Assembly (NCBI GenBank): GCA_016841955.1
Contig: JAENYE010000002.1
Location: 1 to 64,000, forward strand
Source of the DNA: Methanobacteriota archaeon
GTDB lineage: Archaea > Halobacteriota > Methanomicrobia > Methanomicrobiales > Methanoculleaceae
DNA length: 64,000 nucleotides
Direction of reading: 5' to 3'
In this document: positions 33,341 to 41,463 of the stretch, in pieces
How positions within the stretch are numbered: the stretch's first letter is position 1
Layout: the number at the start of each line of letters is the position of its first letter
The notes under the pieces: model-generated
The model's database searches: none
What the model saw: only the letters and a program-made list of their open reading frames with translations
What the model was told of the DNA's origin: nothing
Program-made: the position numbers and the translations under genes

Positions 33341-34378
33341 TTATCCATTTCCTTCCTGCAGCAGGGTGGAGATGTCTTTCTCGGTCTTACAAAGACGCAC
33401 CATCGATTGTGCAATCCAGTAAGGGTCAATCTCTTCCCCGAAGAAGAGCTGAAGCCTCGTCCACCCAAAAGAGTCGGTAACCAGCTCAGTCCGTTGCGTG
33501 TTCGGGATAACTGTGGGGAGATGATCGCGGAGTTTGGGCAGGAAGTCCGCAACCTTCGGGTACTCTTTATGTTTGACCTGTATCTCGATACTGATCGAAT
33601 CCTTCCAGTCGCTGAACTCGTAGTGCACCGCTGTTGGCCACCCTTCGCGGTATACGCGGACGTTCTCCTTCCCGGTCGCGTGTGTTGAGAATATGGGCGC
33701 CTTCATCTTTGAGAATTTCTCGACTATCAATCGAAGCCGAAATCTCTGTCTCTTTATCTCCGGATCCGCCTCTCCCGATACCAGGAAGCGGGAATGATAG
33801 AAATACTCATTCCTGCTAAGCCGGTAGCGCTCAACCACCAGCAACCGGAGGTCGAGATCGCTGTGTTCGTTGAGGTAGCTGAACTCCCTGATAAGGTCGT
33901 CGGGGGCAGCGTCGAGGACGATAATACCCCGGATCTGTCCGGCTCTCAGGTACGAGGCAACGTTGCTCTTCATCAGAGCGAGCCGGTCCTCGGGATTCTC
34001 TTCTCCCTCGGCATCAGCCATGAATTGAAGATTTTCTTCGAGAAGGCCTGCAGACCTTGCATTCGCCTCGTCAGGCGTAAGGTTACGCATTGCAGAGAGG
34101 TAGTCGCATAACTGACCGACTACTTCACGCCGCGACTCCCCGTTGCGGGCCAGTTTCACCTCGACGATAACCGGCAGCCCGTTATTATCGATGAGAAAGA
34201 TATCGGCGAATCCGCCTTCAAACGGAAACTCCCGGCTGATCGTGACGAGTGCGGAATCGCCCCGGTCAACAAGGAGCACCGGATGCCCGGCAAGTATCTC
34301 CTGCAGCTCGTACTCGTTCCTGAAGGGTTCCGGTTGCTGAGCCAGTTCGCTTCCTTCGCCTATTCGTAGTGCGGGCAT
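33341..34378 (-). CDS. PD-(D/E)XK nuclease-like protein (DUF91/NucS-like N-terminal region)
   Basis: A 345-residue protein. Residues of about 22-100 carry a restriction-endonuclease-like core: LQEILAGHPVLL, then FEGGFADIFLID with the motif Asp, then LPVIVEVKLARNGESRREVVGQL with E-V-K, spaced as in NucS/DUF91 and archaeal Holliday-type nucleases. The rest (about 100-345) is a long alpha/beta region with no further motif that I recognise. GGAGAGAT ahead of the ATG at 34378 sets the start. It could act in repair or in defence. The neighbouring decay zone and the defence island at 36-51 kb favour an accessory role, but that is inference. Confidence 0.78.
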   Translation of the reverse strand: MPALRIGEGSELAQQPEPFRNEYELQEILAGHPVLLVDRGDSALVTISREFPFEGGFADIFLIDNNGLPVIVEVKLARNGESRREVVGQLCDYLSAMRNLTPDEANARSAGLLEENLQFMADAEGEENPEDRLALMKSNVASYLRAGQIRGIIVLDAAPDDLIREFSYLNEHSDLDLRLLVVERYRLSRNEYFYHSRFLVSGEADPEIKRQRFRLRLIVEKFSKMKAPIFSTHATGKENVRVYREGWPTAVHYEFSDWKDSISIEIQVKHKEYPKVADFLPKLRDHLPTVIPNTQRTELVTDSFGWTRLQLFFGEEIDPYWIAQSMVRLCKTEKDISTLLQEGNG

Positions 34379-34444
34379 CGAATCTCTCCATAGCGAATAT
34401 CGACGGAGAGGTTGATAGATGTTTATCAATAAGACTGCCGGCAA

Positions 34445-34473
34445 TGCGAGCATGAGCGAGGAAGCTCGCCCGG
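34445..34473. repeat. 29-bp dispersed repeat with hairpin (copy 1)
   Basis: These 29 bases recur exactly at 52591-52619. The unit contains a stem GCGAGC / GCTCGC around a 12-base loop (34446-34467). It lies between genes in both places. Confidence 0.7.
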
Positions 34474-34579
34474 CCGCACGACCAAAAGAGGTGACGTTGT
34501 CTTCACCGCCCCCGGCGAGGAAGTCCGCCGCCTGCGTATCGAGGCAGAGCTCAGCTTTGATACGCAGCGGACGATCCGG

Positions 34580-35020
34580 TCATGCCGGAATCGGGATTCC
34601 CGGTATCCGTTCGATGCCGAGCTGCTGCATCAGACCGGCGGACTCCCAGATAATCCATTCCTCTGCAATTTTGCCGTCGGCGACCCGGGAGACCGCTATT
34701 CCCTGGATCGAAAATTTCCGCCCGGTCGGCGGCCGGCCCCAGAGCCCGGTTCCCGAATCGGTTCCGCTCGCGGTCCAGCAGGTCGTCACCAGATCACCTT
34801 CGGCGACCTGGCCTCTGACGGTGACGATCTGGTCGGGGAATGCCTTCCAGTACGCCGCATTGATCCGTTTCCAGCCCTCCGATCCTCCGCTGAATTTGTT
34901 CATCGGATCGTGCATCACGTAATCACGGCTGAGCATCGATACACCCATGTCCAGATCATGGGCTTTATAGACCTGCTCGTAAAACCTGCGTACAAGTACC
35001 TTATTCTCCTCTATCGACAT
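34580..35020 (-). CDS. SnoaL-like / ester cyclase-type protein
   Basis: A 146-residue protein of the NTF2-like fold, closest in pattern to the SnoaL-like ester cyclases (PF07366): NKVLVRRFYEQVYKAHDLDM at the N-terminus, YVMHDP, an FPDQIVTVRGQVAEGDLVTTCW strand pair, GRPPTGRKFSIQGIAVSRV and EEWIIWESAGLMQQLG at the end. Members vary widely in reaction and many are of unknown function. AGGTGG lies 6 bases before the ATG at 35020; a GTG three codons upstream overlaps that site and is rejected. Confidence 0.87.
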   Translation of the reverse strand: MSIEENKVLVRRFYEQVYKAHDLDMGVSMLSRDYVMHDPMNKFSGGSEGWKRINAAYWKAFPDQIVTVRGQVAEGDLVTTCWTASGTDSGTGLWGRPPTGRKFSIQGIAVSRVADGKIAEEWIIWESAGLMQQLGIERIPGIPIPA

Positions 35021-35275
35021 TGTTACCACCTTTTCACCCTGTCGGGCGGTCCGCTGCGACGGCCGTGACCGCTTTCGTCCGGGTACTCCCGCACGTGAAC
35101 GACCGCGTGTCTCCCGTTCACGCCGGTCCTGCAGGATGTCTGCTGTCGTCGATCCAGCGTGCTCGATGAATGCCAGGAGGTACCCCGTCGTCCGGATGTC
35201 GCAGCTTGCGCGCTGTAGGAATATCCACTCCTATTAATGGTTTCCGGACCGGGGTCCGGTGTAATCCCGGCCGGA

Positions 35276-35758
35276 TCACCGCACCTTTGCGGCCATCTCG
35301 ATCTCGACCCTCGCCCCTTTCGGGAGGCCGGCGACCTGCACCGTCGCTCGTGCGGGGTAGGGCTCCTGTAATTACTCCCCGTAGACGGCGTTGACCGCAT
35401 CGAAGTCCGCGAGGTCTGTGAGGTAAATCCGGGTCTGGACGACGTCCGGGAAGTCGAGGCCGCCTTCGGCAAGTACGGCCCGCAGGTTCTCCATCGCCTG
35501 CCTCGCCTCGCCAGCGGCGGTGCCGGAGAGGTTGCCGGTGGCCGGGTCGAGACCGATCTGCCCCGACATAAAGAGGTAGTCCCCGCACTGCACGGCCTGG
35601 CTGTACGGCCCGATAGGCTCCGGCGCGTTCTCCGTGTAGAGAGCGATCTTTCCCGGAGCGGGCGGGGCGGAGGATATGATCGCGTATACGCCGAATCCCG
35701 CAAGGATACCGCATGCAAAAACGAGAGCCAGCATCGGGGTCTTCACGGTGCCGTTCAT
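35276..35758 (-). pseudogene. ridA: RidA-family gene broken by an in-frame TAA, with N-terminal membrane anchor
   Basis: The frame from the ATG at 35758 encodes a membrane helix or signal peptide (about 8-30) and then a RidA/YjgF domain (GPYSQAVQCGDYLFMSGQIG, then VVQTRIYLTDLADFDAVNAV). A TAA at 35374-35372 follows VYGE. The same frame then continues as LQEPYPARATVQVAGLPKGA and ends at a TGA at 35276-35278. The lost part holds the Arg in PARAT that is catalytic in RidA enamine/imine deaminases, so the short product should be inactive. A single base change in a Tyr codon would explain the stop. Exported RidA proteins are unusual. Confidence 0.82.
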
Positions 35759-36061
35759 GACCTATCCCTGCCCATCGAGACCGGAGCGTCCATACAGGGT
35801 GTTCGATGCGTCGATACGTATATCTTTGGAGGAGATCGGCGGGGGCTGGTGCCGGGAGACAGAGAGAGCGAAAAGGATATCTCTGATATACCGGTTAACC
35901 TGTCGGTCGATTCATCGGGCAAACCGGTGGAGCCTGGCAAGGTGTACCTATCTCATTCATAAGGCCAATAAGCAGGGGGATGCGAAATATATAAATATTA
36001 TGAATACCTTGCTGCGTTCATGCAGTATTTAGATACTGCAACTTAACAATGGGGGAAGCAT
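35759..36061. other. Intergenic region with a strong TATA box
   Basis: No gene is seen. GAAATATATAAATATTA at about 35984-36000 is the best TATA-like sequence of the window and probably drives the two genes at 36062 and 36682. The leader would be about 35-40 bases and ends with GGGGGAAG, a usable ribosome-binding site, just before the ATG at 36062. Confidence 0.6.
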
Positions 36062-36679
36062 ATGTCTGAACCAGTTAAAGTAAAATGGAGTTTCCCGCTC
36101 TACCCTGATTTAGAGAGTCTTGTCGCCGAAAAAGACCCAAGCGGGCCTAAAAAGAGGCCTGGTTTGATCAACCGTACCGAAATTGTGGGTTACCTCACCG
36201 AGAACCGCTGTGGGATAGTCATTGATCCGGACAAGGATCCAGTCATGGGTTACTATCTAGTGGACGCTATCAGTATGATTGGACTTGAGCACTTTGGTGA
36301 TGAATGGGTCGACCACCTGTGGGACCGATACTCTAGCTTGCTGACGCTTATTTACATGGACGCAACAACGGAAGAGCCGGAAGTGGTCGGAGTATTTGAC
36401 CCCGCAACATGGGAAGAGGAGTGCCTCACAAAATCTACTGTAGCCCTAACCTACCGAGTGCCCGCACCGCACGGCGAGGAGTACCGGGAGAGAACTACAG
36501 AATACGATATATCTCAGGTTACTGCAATTAACGACGCAATATGGCACAAACTTCGACTTTGGAGAATTGATAGCTATACATCTAGAACTCCGAACCTTGT
36601 AATCCTCGGTAACGGCGAAGAATGGGAGCCAGACACCTCTATGAAATATTTGTCTATTCCCGAACACGCGGAGGTGTGA
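36062..36679 (+). CDS. Unrecognised protein, first gene of a low-GC two-gene unit
   Basis: I do not recognise this 205-residue protein. It appears soluble and acidic, with no signal peptide or membrane helix. Notable features are an N-terminal Pro-rich stretch (SFPLYPDLESLVAEKDPSG), a central helical part with MGYYLVDAISMIGLEHFGDE and WVDHLWDRYSSLLTLIYMD, and a C-terminal strand-rich region. The DNA is clearly less GC-rich than the chromosomal genes to the left, which suggests recent transfer. It precedes the gene at 36682 by two bases and shares a strong promoter with it. Position at the edge of the restriction-modification island suggests a defence or mobile-element role. Confidence 0.65.
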   Translation: MSEPVKVKWSFPLYPDLESLVAEKDPSGPKKRPGLINRTEIVGYLTENRCGIVIDPDKDPVMGYYLVDAISMIGLEHFGDEWVDHLWDRYSSLLTLIYMDATTEEPEVVGVFDPATWEEECLTKSTVALTYRVPAPHGEEYRERTTEYDISQVTAINDAIWHKLRLWRIDSYTSRTPNLVILGNGEEWEPDTSMKYLSIPEHAEV

Positions 36680-36681
36680 AG

Positions 36682-37116
36682 ATGGTTAAATCCTTTTTCG
36701 ATGTAGAACCATCCCCGAGGGAAGGCGAACACAACATTATCAGCGAGTATTATACACAACTGAAAAGCCGCAATTATATTGCAAAGGCCGATCCACGAAA
36801 AAAAGGCAGGTACTGGTTCAACTTCTATGAAAATAAGTTGATTAAGGAGTATATTACTCCTTATAGCAAAGATTTCAGCCTCATCATTAAAGGATCTGAT
36901 TCAGAGAGGATGGATTTCTTTGCAATCCCTTACCCTGCTCTCGAGCACGTCCTTACGCCGGAATTCATACACGTCGAGAAAAAAGAAAATAAAAGACGCT
37001 GGATGTTCGATATCCTTCCTGGACATGTTTTAGTAATTGAGGGCTGCTACCTCGATGTAAGCCCCTACTATGGTAACCTCTCATACGTTCCCGGGCTCCC
37101 CGAGGGGGTCAAATGA
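36682..37116 (+). CDS. Unrecognised protein, second gene of a low-GC two-gene unit
   Basis: A 144-residue protein that I do not recognise. GGAGGTGTGAAG lies directly ahead of the ATG at 36682 and decides the start. The sequence is rich in aromatic and basic residues (SEYYTQLKSRNYIAKADPRK, then GRYWFNFYENKLIKEYITPY), with later FAIPYPALEHVLTPEFIHVE and a C-terminal RRWMFDILPGHVLVIEG. That pattern recalls DNA-binding or modified-base-recognition modules in front of some restriction nucleases, but I cannot prove it. The base composition matches the preceding gene and differs from the flanking chromosome. Confidence 0.65.
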   Translation: MVKSFFDVEPSPREGEHNIISEYYTQLKSRNYIAKADPRKKGRYWFNFYENKLIKEYITPYSKDFSLIIKGSDSERMDFFAIPYPALEHVLTPEFIHVEKKENKRRWMFDILPGHVLVIEGCYLDVSPYYGNLSYVPGLPEGVK

Positions 37117-37536
37117 ATTGGTAGGACAAACTTGTATCTGGAAGAGTGTTGTCTATTTCCTTAATGGATTTGTAACCGAAACGCCATGTTCGGCTCTCCG
37201 TTCCATTCGATATCGGGATAAATCAATCCCAAAATAGATTTTTAACCTCACACGCACCGAACGCAGTCCTCTCTTATAGCCTCTCGCTCATCCCTTTTCC
37301 GCGTGGAGCTCTGCTGACGTCAGACTTGCCCGAGCCGGCAGACCGTTCTCACTACGAATTCCATGCCACTTGGATCTGTCCATTCCGTCCTCTGTGGGAA
37401 GACCTGAGTGCGATCTCACCGGACATGGGCCTAGGGGAACCAAGTAGGGACTAAGTCGGGACCAAGTAGGGGTGCTGTGTGCCTGTATGACAGAGAAGTT
37501 CATGCTCATGTTGGTGGATGTTGCCAGGACAGGTAG

Positions 37537-37734
37537 CGTAACGAAAGTTTCCCTGTTACTTCAACAGCATGCGATGAGGCTATAATAATTAATAGTAATA
37601 TTTATAGCACGACACACGGACTTTTTGATAAAGTAACTGCTATCAGTGGTAGATATTACAAATCAACCTGGAACAAAGTGATTAAAGAGTCAATTCCTAT
37701 GGATTTGAAGAGATCTGATCCAACAGGGCAGTAG
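37537..37734 (+). pseudogene. Possible 65-codon coding remnant without start codon
   Basis: Between a TAG at 37534 and a TAG at 37732 the frame reads as plausible protein: SFPVTSTACDEAIIINSNIY, then STTHGLFDKVTAISGRYYKS, then TWNKVIKESIPMDLKRSDPT. There is no ATG in a useful place. A short frame starting at 37487 (MTEKFMLMLVDVARTGSVTK) runs into it in another frame, which would fit a gene broken by a frameshift. An open frame of this length can occur by chance in AT-rich DNA. Family unknown. Confidence 0.25.
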
Positions 37735-37769
37735 AACAACACGCCTTCTGCGAATCGGTCATTGCCGGC

Positions 37770-37793
37770 TCAGTATAACTAAAAGGTTTAAAA
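37770..37793 (+). promoter_or_regulatory. Likely promoter/leader of the hsdM operon
   Basis: GTATAACTAAAAGGTTTAAAA stands just before the ATG at 37794. AAAGGT can act as a ribosome-binding site about 7 bases from the start. The AT-rich box at about 37582-37612 is a second, more distant candidate for transcription start. Confidence 0.4.
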
Positions 37794-39908
37794 ATGGCTC
37801 AATTGGAACATATCGAAGCAATCGAAAAACGGCTCTGGACTGCGGCGGACACATTGCGGGCGAACTCGAACTACGCAAGCAACGAGTACTTCCTGCCGGT
37901 CATGGGCCTGATCTTTCTGCGGCATGCATACAGCCGGTTCCTGGCGGTCAAGGATGTCGTTGAAGCCAACCTTCCAAAGCGCGGCGGCAAGACGCGGGCA
38001 CTGACCAAGGAAGACTTCTCACAGAAGAGCGCCATCTTCCTGCAGCCGAAGGCGCAGTTCGACCATCTCGTTTCCCTCACCGACAGCGACGATCGCGCGA
38101 GAGCCATCATCGAGGCGATGGAGTCCATCGAGGGCGACTACGCCAGCCTCAGGGGTGTTCTCCCCAAGAGCGAATACCAGGAGCTGGACAACGGTGTGCT
38201 CGGCCAACTCCTCCGCACGCTCAACCCCGATGAACTCAGGCATGTCTCCGGGGATGTGTTCGGCCGCATCTACGAGTACTTCCTCACCCAGTTCGCCGAC
38301 CAGAAAGCCCACGATGCCGGGGAGTTCTTCACGCCGGTCTCACTGGTCTCGTTCATCGCCAACGTGCTCGAACCCGAAGGCGGCACCGTTCTGGACCCGG
38401 CCTGCGGCTCGGGTGGCATGTTCGTCCAGAGCGCCCGATTTGTCGAGCGCCGGCACGAAAACCCGGTCGATAAGCTCACCTTCTACGGGCTGGAGAAGAA
38501 CGCCACCACCATCCGCCTGGCGAAGATGAATCTGGCCGTCCACGGTCTGGAAGGCGACATCCAGAAGGCCATTACTTACTACGAGGACCCTCATGAACTG
38601 CTGGGCAAGGCCAACTTTGTGATGGCCAATCCACCGTTCAACGTCGATGAGATCGACGCGGACAAGGTCAAGAAAGACCCGCGCCTTCCTTTCGGCCTGC
38701 CAGGGGTTAATCAGAAGGGCAAGGTCTCCAACGGCAACTACGTCTGGATCAGTTACTTCTACAGTTACCTGAACGAGCACGGACGGGCAGGCTTCGTCAT
38801 GTCCTCCCAGGCTTCCAGCGCGGGACATGCCGAAGCCAGGGTCCGGCAGAAACTGGTCGAGACGGGGGATGTGGATCTCATGGTCGCCATCCGCTCCAAC
38901 TTCTTCTACACTCGCTCCGTGCCGTGCGAACTCTGGTTCCTCAACAGGGATAAGCCTGAGGAATATCGCGACAAGGTGCTGATGATCGACGCCCGGAACA
39001 TCTACCGCAAGGTCACCCGCAAGATTTACGACTTTTCGCCCGAGCAGGAGCAGAACATCCTTGCCATCGTCTGGCTCTATCGCGGCCACACCGAGAAATA
39101 CCTCGATCTCGTAGCCGGTTACTGCCGTCGCATGCTGGACGAAGGGGAGGGCTGCTTCACTGCCAGGGACGATGATGGCGAAACGATAGAGCCGCTCCCG
39201 TCCTTCATTGCCTGCCTAGGCGCACTGCGAAAGGCGTTGCAGCCGTTCCTGGCGACGCTGCCCGCCGATGCCCCTCATGCCGGGGTGCTCAAGGAGCTCG
39301 ATGATGCCATGCCCGCATTCAGGGCCGACGTCGAGAGGTTCCGGACAGCGATATCCGGGCAGCAGACTGCGTGGCAGGAGCAGAAGACTACCAACGGCGA
39401 GCTCAAGAAGGCGGTCGACCGTCTCGCCCCGCTGGCCGAGTGCAGCCGCGACCTGATCAAGCAGAGCGACCTCCTCTACAAACTCGCCTGCCGTCTCATC
39501 GAGACCTGCGAGAATGAGTGCAACGCCCGGGATAGCGGCGCGTGGGTGGGCCGTGAGATCACCCGCGCCCGGAAGGGTGCCGACGAGGCGCGGCAGGTGG
39601 CCGTCGAGCAGCTCAAGCAGGTGCGCTACTTCTGGCGGCAGGCTCACTGGCAGACCGAACGTTTCCCCGAAGCGAAACTCTGCGATGTCGCAGGGCTGGT
39701 CAAACTGGTGGACAGGGCCGAGATCGAGGCCAACGACTGGTCGCTGACACCCGGCCGCTACGTCGGCGTCGCCCCCGAGGAGGAGGACGAGAACTTCGAC
39801 TTCGAGGAGGCACTCCGCGAGATCCACGTGGAACTGGAGGACCTCAACGCCGAAGCGGTGCGGCTGGCGGCGACGATCAAGAAGAACTTCGAGGAGCTCG
39901 GGATATGA
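37794..39908 (+). CDS. hsdM: Type I restriction-modification system, DNA methyltransferase subunit M
   Basis: A 704-residue N6-adenine methyltransferase. An HsdM N-terminal helical domain lies at about 1-150 (TAADTLRANSNYASNEYFLP). The catalytic domain has motif I DPACGSGGMF at about 201-210 and motif IV NPPF at about 278. An unusually long C-terminal helical extension (about 430-704) is mostly coiled coil, ending with an acidic EEEDENFDFEEALREIHVEL. HsdM acts in an M2S modification complex and in the R2M2S restriction complex. The next gene overlaps its stop by 4 bases. GC content is like the main chromosome, unlike the genes just upstream. Confidence 0.95.
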   Translation: MAQLEHIEAIEKRLWTAADTLRANSNYASNEYFLPVMGLIFLRHAYSRFLAVKDVVEANLPKRGGKTRALTKEDFSQKSAIFLQPKAQFDHLVSLTDSDDRARAIIEAMESIEGDYASLRGVLPKSEYQELDNGVLGQLLRTLNPDELRHVSGDVFGRIYEYFLTQFADQKAHDAGEFFTPVSLVSFIANVLEPEGGTVLDPACGSGGMFVQSARFVERRHENPVDKLTFYGLEKNATTIRLAKMNLAVHGLEGDIQKAITYYEDPHELLGKANFVMANPPFNVDEIDADKVKKDPRLPFGLPGVNQKGKVSNGNYVWISYFYSYLNEHGRAGFVMSSQASSAGHAEARVRQKLVETGDVDLMVAIRSNFFYTRSVPCELWFLNRDKPEEYRDKVLMIDARNIYRKVTRKIYDFSPEQEQNILAIVWLYRGHTEKYLDLVAGYCRRMLDEGEGCFTARDDDGETIEPLPSFIACLGALRKALQPFLATLPADAPHAGVLKELDDAMPAFRADVERFRTAISGQQTAWQEQKTTNGELKKAVDRLAPLAECSRDLIKQSDLLYKLACRLIETCENECNARDSGAWVGREITRARKGADEARQVAVEQLKQVRYFWRQAHWQTERFPEAKLCDVAGLVKLVDRAEIEANDWSLTPGRYVGVAPEEEDENFDFEEALREIHVELEDLNAEAVRLAATIKKNFEELGI

Positions 39909-40099
39909 CGGTCTCGAATCTGCCGGAGGACTACGGCTCGCTGCTTCTCGAAGTCAAAGAGCGCATTGGTGCCGGCCAGTACCAGGCGCTCAGGGCGGTC
40001 AACAAGGAACTGATCGGCCTGTACCGGGATATCGAGCGGCTGATCGTGGAGCGGCAGGCTCACCTGATCGAGAAGAGGTACGAGGTATCTGGCGTATGA
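39905..40099 (+). pseudogene. N-terminal fragment of a DUF1016/YhcG gene
   Basis: Sixty-four residues that match only the beginning of DUF1016 proteins: PEDYGSLLLEVKERIGAGQY and ALRAVNKELIGLYRDIERLI. They align with DLPADYAAVLGDIKERIQSE and so on at the start of the complete gene that follows. The frame ends at a TGA that overlaps the ATG of the complete gene (ATGA at 40096-40099), and its own ATG overlaps the stop of hsdM by 4 bases. It lacks the nuclease domain. It may be a relic, or a short protein kept for translational coupling. Confidence 0.75.
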
Positions 40100-41211
40100 A
40101 ACTGGAACCGCATGATGAGGACTCTGACGCCGGGAGGAAGTCGCGAGGACGGAGAAGGGAGAGCGCTTCTTTTCCGGTCCCCGTAGGCAGAAGCGATCTG
40201 CCTGCAGACTATGCTGCGGTACTCGGAGACATCAAAGAACGGATTCAGTCGGAGCGCCTGCGGATCACCCTTGCGGCCAATGCGGCCATGATCCTGCTGT
40301 ACTGGGATATTGGAAAGATTATCCTGGATCGCCAGAAAAGCGAGGGGTGGGGCGCGAAGGTGATTGATCGTCTCTCACACGACCTGAAGCTCGCCTTTCC
40401 TGATATGACGGGCTTCTCCCCTCGCAACCTGAAGTATATGCGTACCTTCTCCAGGTCCTGGCCTGACCGAGAATTCGTGCAACGCACCATTGCACAAATT
40501 CCGTGGCGCAGCAATATTGCCCTGCTCGACAGATTGAAAGATCCGGATTTGCGGATATGGTATGCCCAGAAAACCATTGAGCAGGGCTGGAGCCGTGAGT
40601 TACTCGATATTCAGATCGAAAAGCGTCTGCACGAACGGCAGGGTATGGCGCTGAACAATTTTGAGCAGGCTCTCCCCCCTGCCGATTCGGATATGGCCGC
40701 ACAGGCGTTCAAAGATCCGTATCTCTTCGACTTTCTAGGAACTGCCGATCCGCGGAAGGAACGTGAGGTTGAGCAGGCTCTGGTGGACCACGTTCAGCGT
40801 TTTCTTCTTGAGATGGGAACCGGATTCGCCTTTGTCGGGAGGCAGGTTCCCCTGGAGGTCGGTGATCGTGACTATTCTCTCGATCTGCTCTTTTACCACC
40901 TCAAACTGCGCTGTTTCGTAGTGGTCGAGCTGAAAGCAGTGCCGTTCGATCCGGCTTTTGTCGGGCAACTGAATCTGTATCTCTCTGCGGTCGACGACCT
41001 GTTGCGGCATCCCGACGATAAGAGAACCATCGGGCTGCTGCTCTGCAAGAGCAAGGACACCCTGGTTGTCGAGTACGCTCTCCGGGGATTGACCAGTCCG
41101 GTGGGCGTTGCGGATTGGGAGACTGAATTAACCAGGCGCCTGCCGGACGATCTGAAGGGCAGCCTCCCTTCCATCAAGGAGATTGAGGCGGAACTGGGGG
41201 ATGTCGAGTGA
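40096..41211 (+). CDS. DUF1016 (YhcG) family PD-(D/E)XK nuclease, inside the hsd operon
   Basis: A complete 371-residue YhcG-type protein. Residues of about 33-190 form the DUF1016 N-terminal helical domain (LYWDIGKIILDRQ, then GFSPRNLKYMRTFSRSWP). Residues of about 210-350 form the PD-(D/E)XK domain with Asp in DYSLDLLFYH and E-L-K in CFVVVELKAVPFDP, and the terminal region has VVEYALRGLTSPVGVA. Such proteins are commonly found in type I restriction loci and other defence loci, where the exact role is not settled. The gene is joined by 4-base overlaps on both sides to fragments of another DUF1016 gene. Confidence 0.9.
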   Translation: MKLEPHDEDSDAGRKSRGRRRESASFPVPVGRSDLPADYAAVLGDIKERIQSERLRITLAANAAMILLYWDIGKIILDRQKSEGWGAKVIDRLSHDLKLAFPDMTGFSPRNLKYMRTFSRSWPDREFVQRTIAQIPWRSNIALLDRLKDPDLRIWYAQKTIEQGWSRELLDIQIEKRLHERQGMALNNFEQALPPADSDMAAQAFKDPYLFDFLGTADPRKEREVEQALVDHVQRFLLEMGTGFAFVGRQVPLEVGDRDYSLDLLFYHLKLRCFVVVELKAVPFDPAFVGQLNLYLSAVDDLLRHPDDKRTIGLLLCKSKDTLVVEYALRGLTSPVGVADWETELTRRLPDDLKGSLPSIKEIEAELGDVE

Positions 41212-41393
41212 GTCTGAGCGAGTGCGGGGAGTTAGAAAAGTGCAACCGCACCATCGTCGAGTACGCCCTGCATTCCGTCAACAGCCCCATCGGCGTCGCC
41301 ACCTACCGGAGGGTCAGAGAACTGCCGGAGGAACTCAAAGGGGAACTCCCGGGCCCGGAGGAGATCGCGAGGCTGCTGGAGGATGTGAAATGA
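41208..41393 (+). pseudogene. C-terminal fragment of a DUF1016/YhcG gene
   Basis: Sixty-one residues beginning at a GTG inside the stop of the complete gene (GTGA at 41208-41211). NRTIVEYALHSVNSPIGVAT and LPEELKGELPGPEEIARLLE match the end of DUF1016 proteins and align with DTLVVEYALRGLTSPVGVAD and LPDDLKGSLPSIKEIEAELG of the complete gene. The nuclease domain is absent. Together with the N-terminal fragment at 39905 it brackets the complete gene. Confidence 0.75.
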
Positions 41394-41463
41394 GGAGTGG
41401 TTGGGTTTGCGGGGCAGTGCGAACGGCGGGGAACAACATGAGGAACTTTTGGGAGCCGGGGAT

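Larger units (their letters stand above)
37117..37793. other. 677-base region without a firm gene, ahead of the hsd operon
   Basis: No complete gene is visible. It holds a 21-base exact copy (37406-37426) of part of the remnant at 29237. An AT-rich stretch at about 37582-37612 looks promoter-like. An open frame from 37537 to 37734 without ATG is listed separately. Confidence 0.5.

Noticed and set aside
33059-35374. Recoding of TAA as Tyr, because two genes have TAA where a Tyr codon is expected
   Set aside because: Only two genes show it, both in a zone with other gene decay, and TAA is used as a normal stop elsewhere, for example at the end of hsdR-region genes. Nonsense mutations or read errors are simpler.
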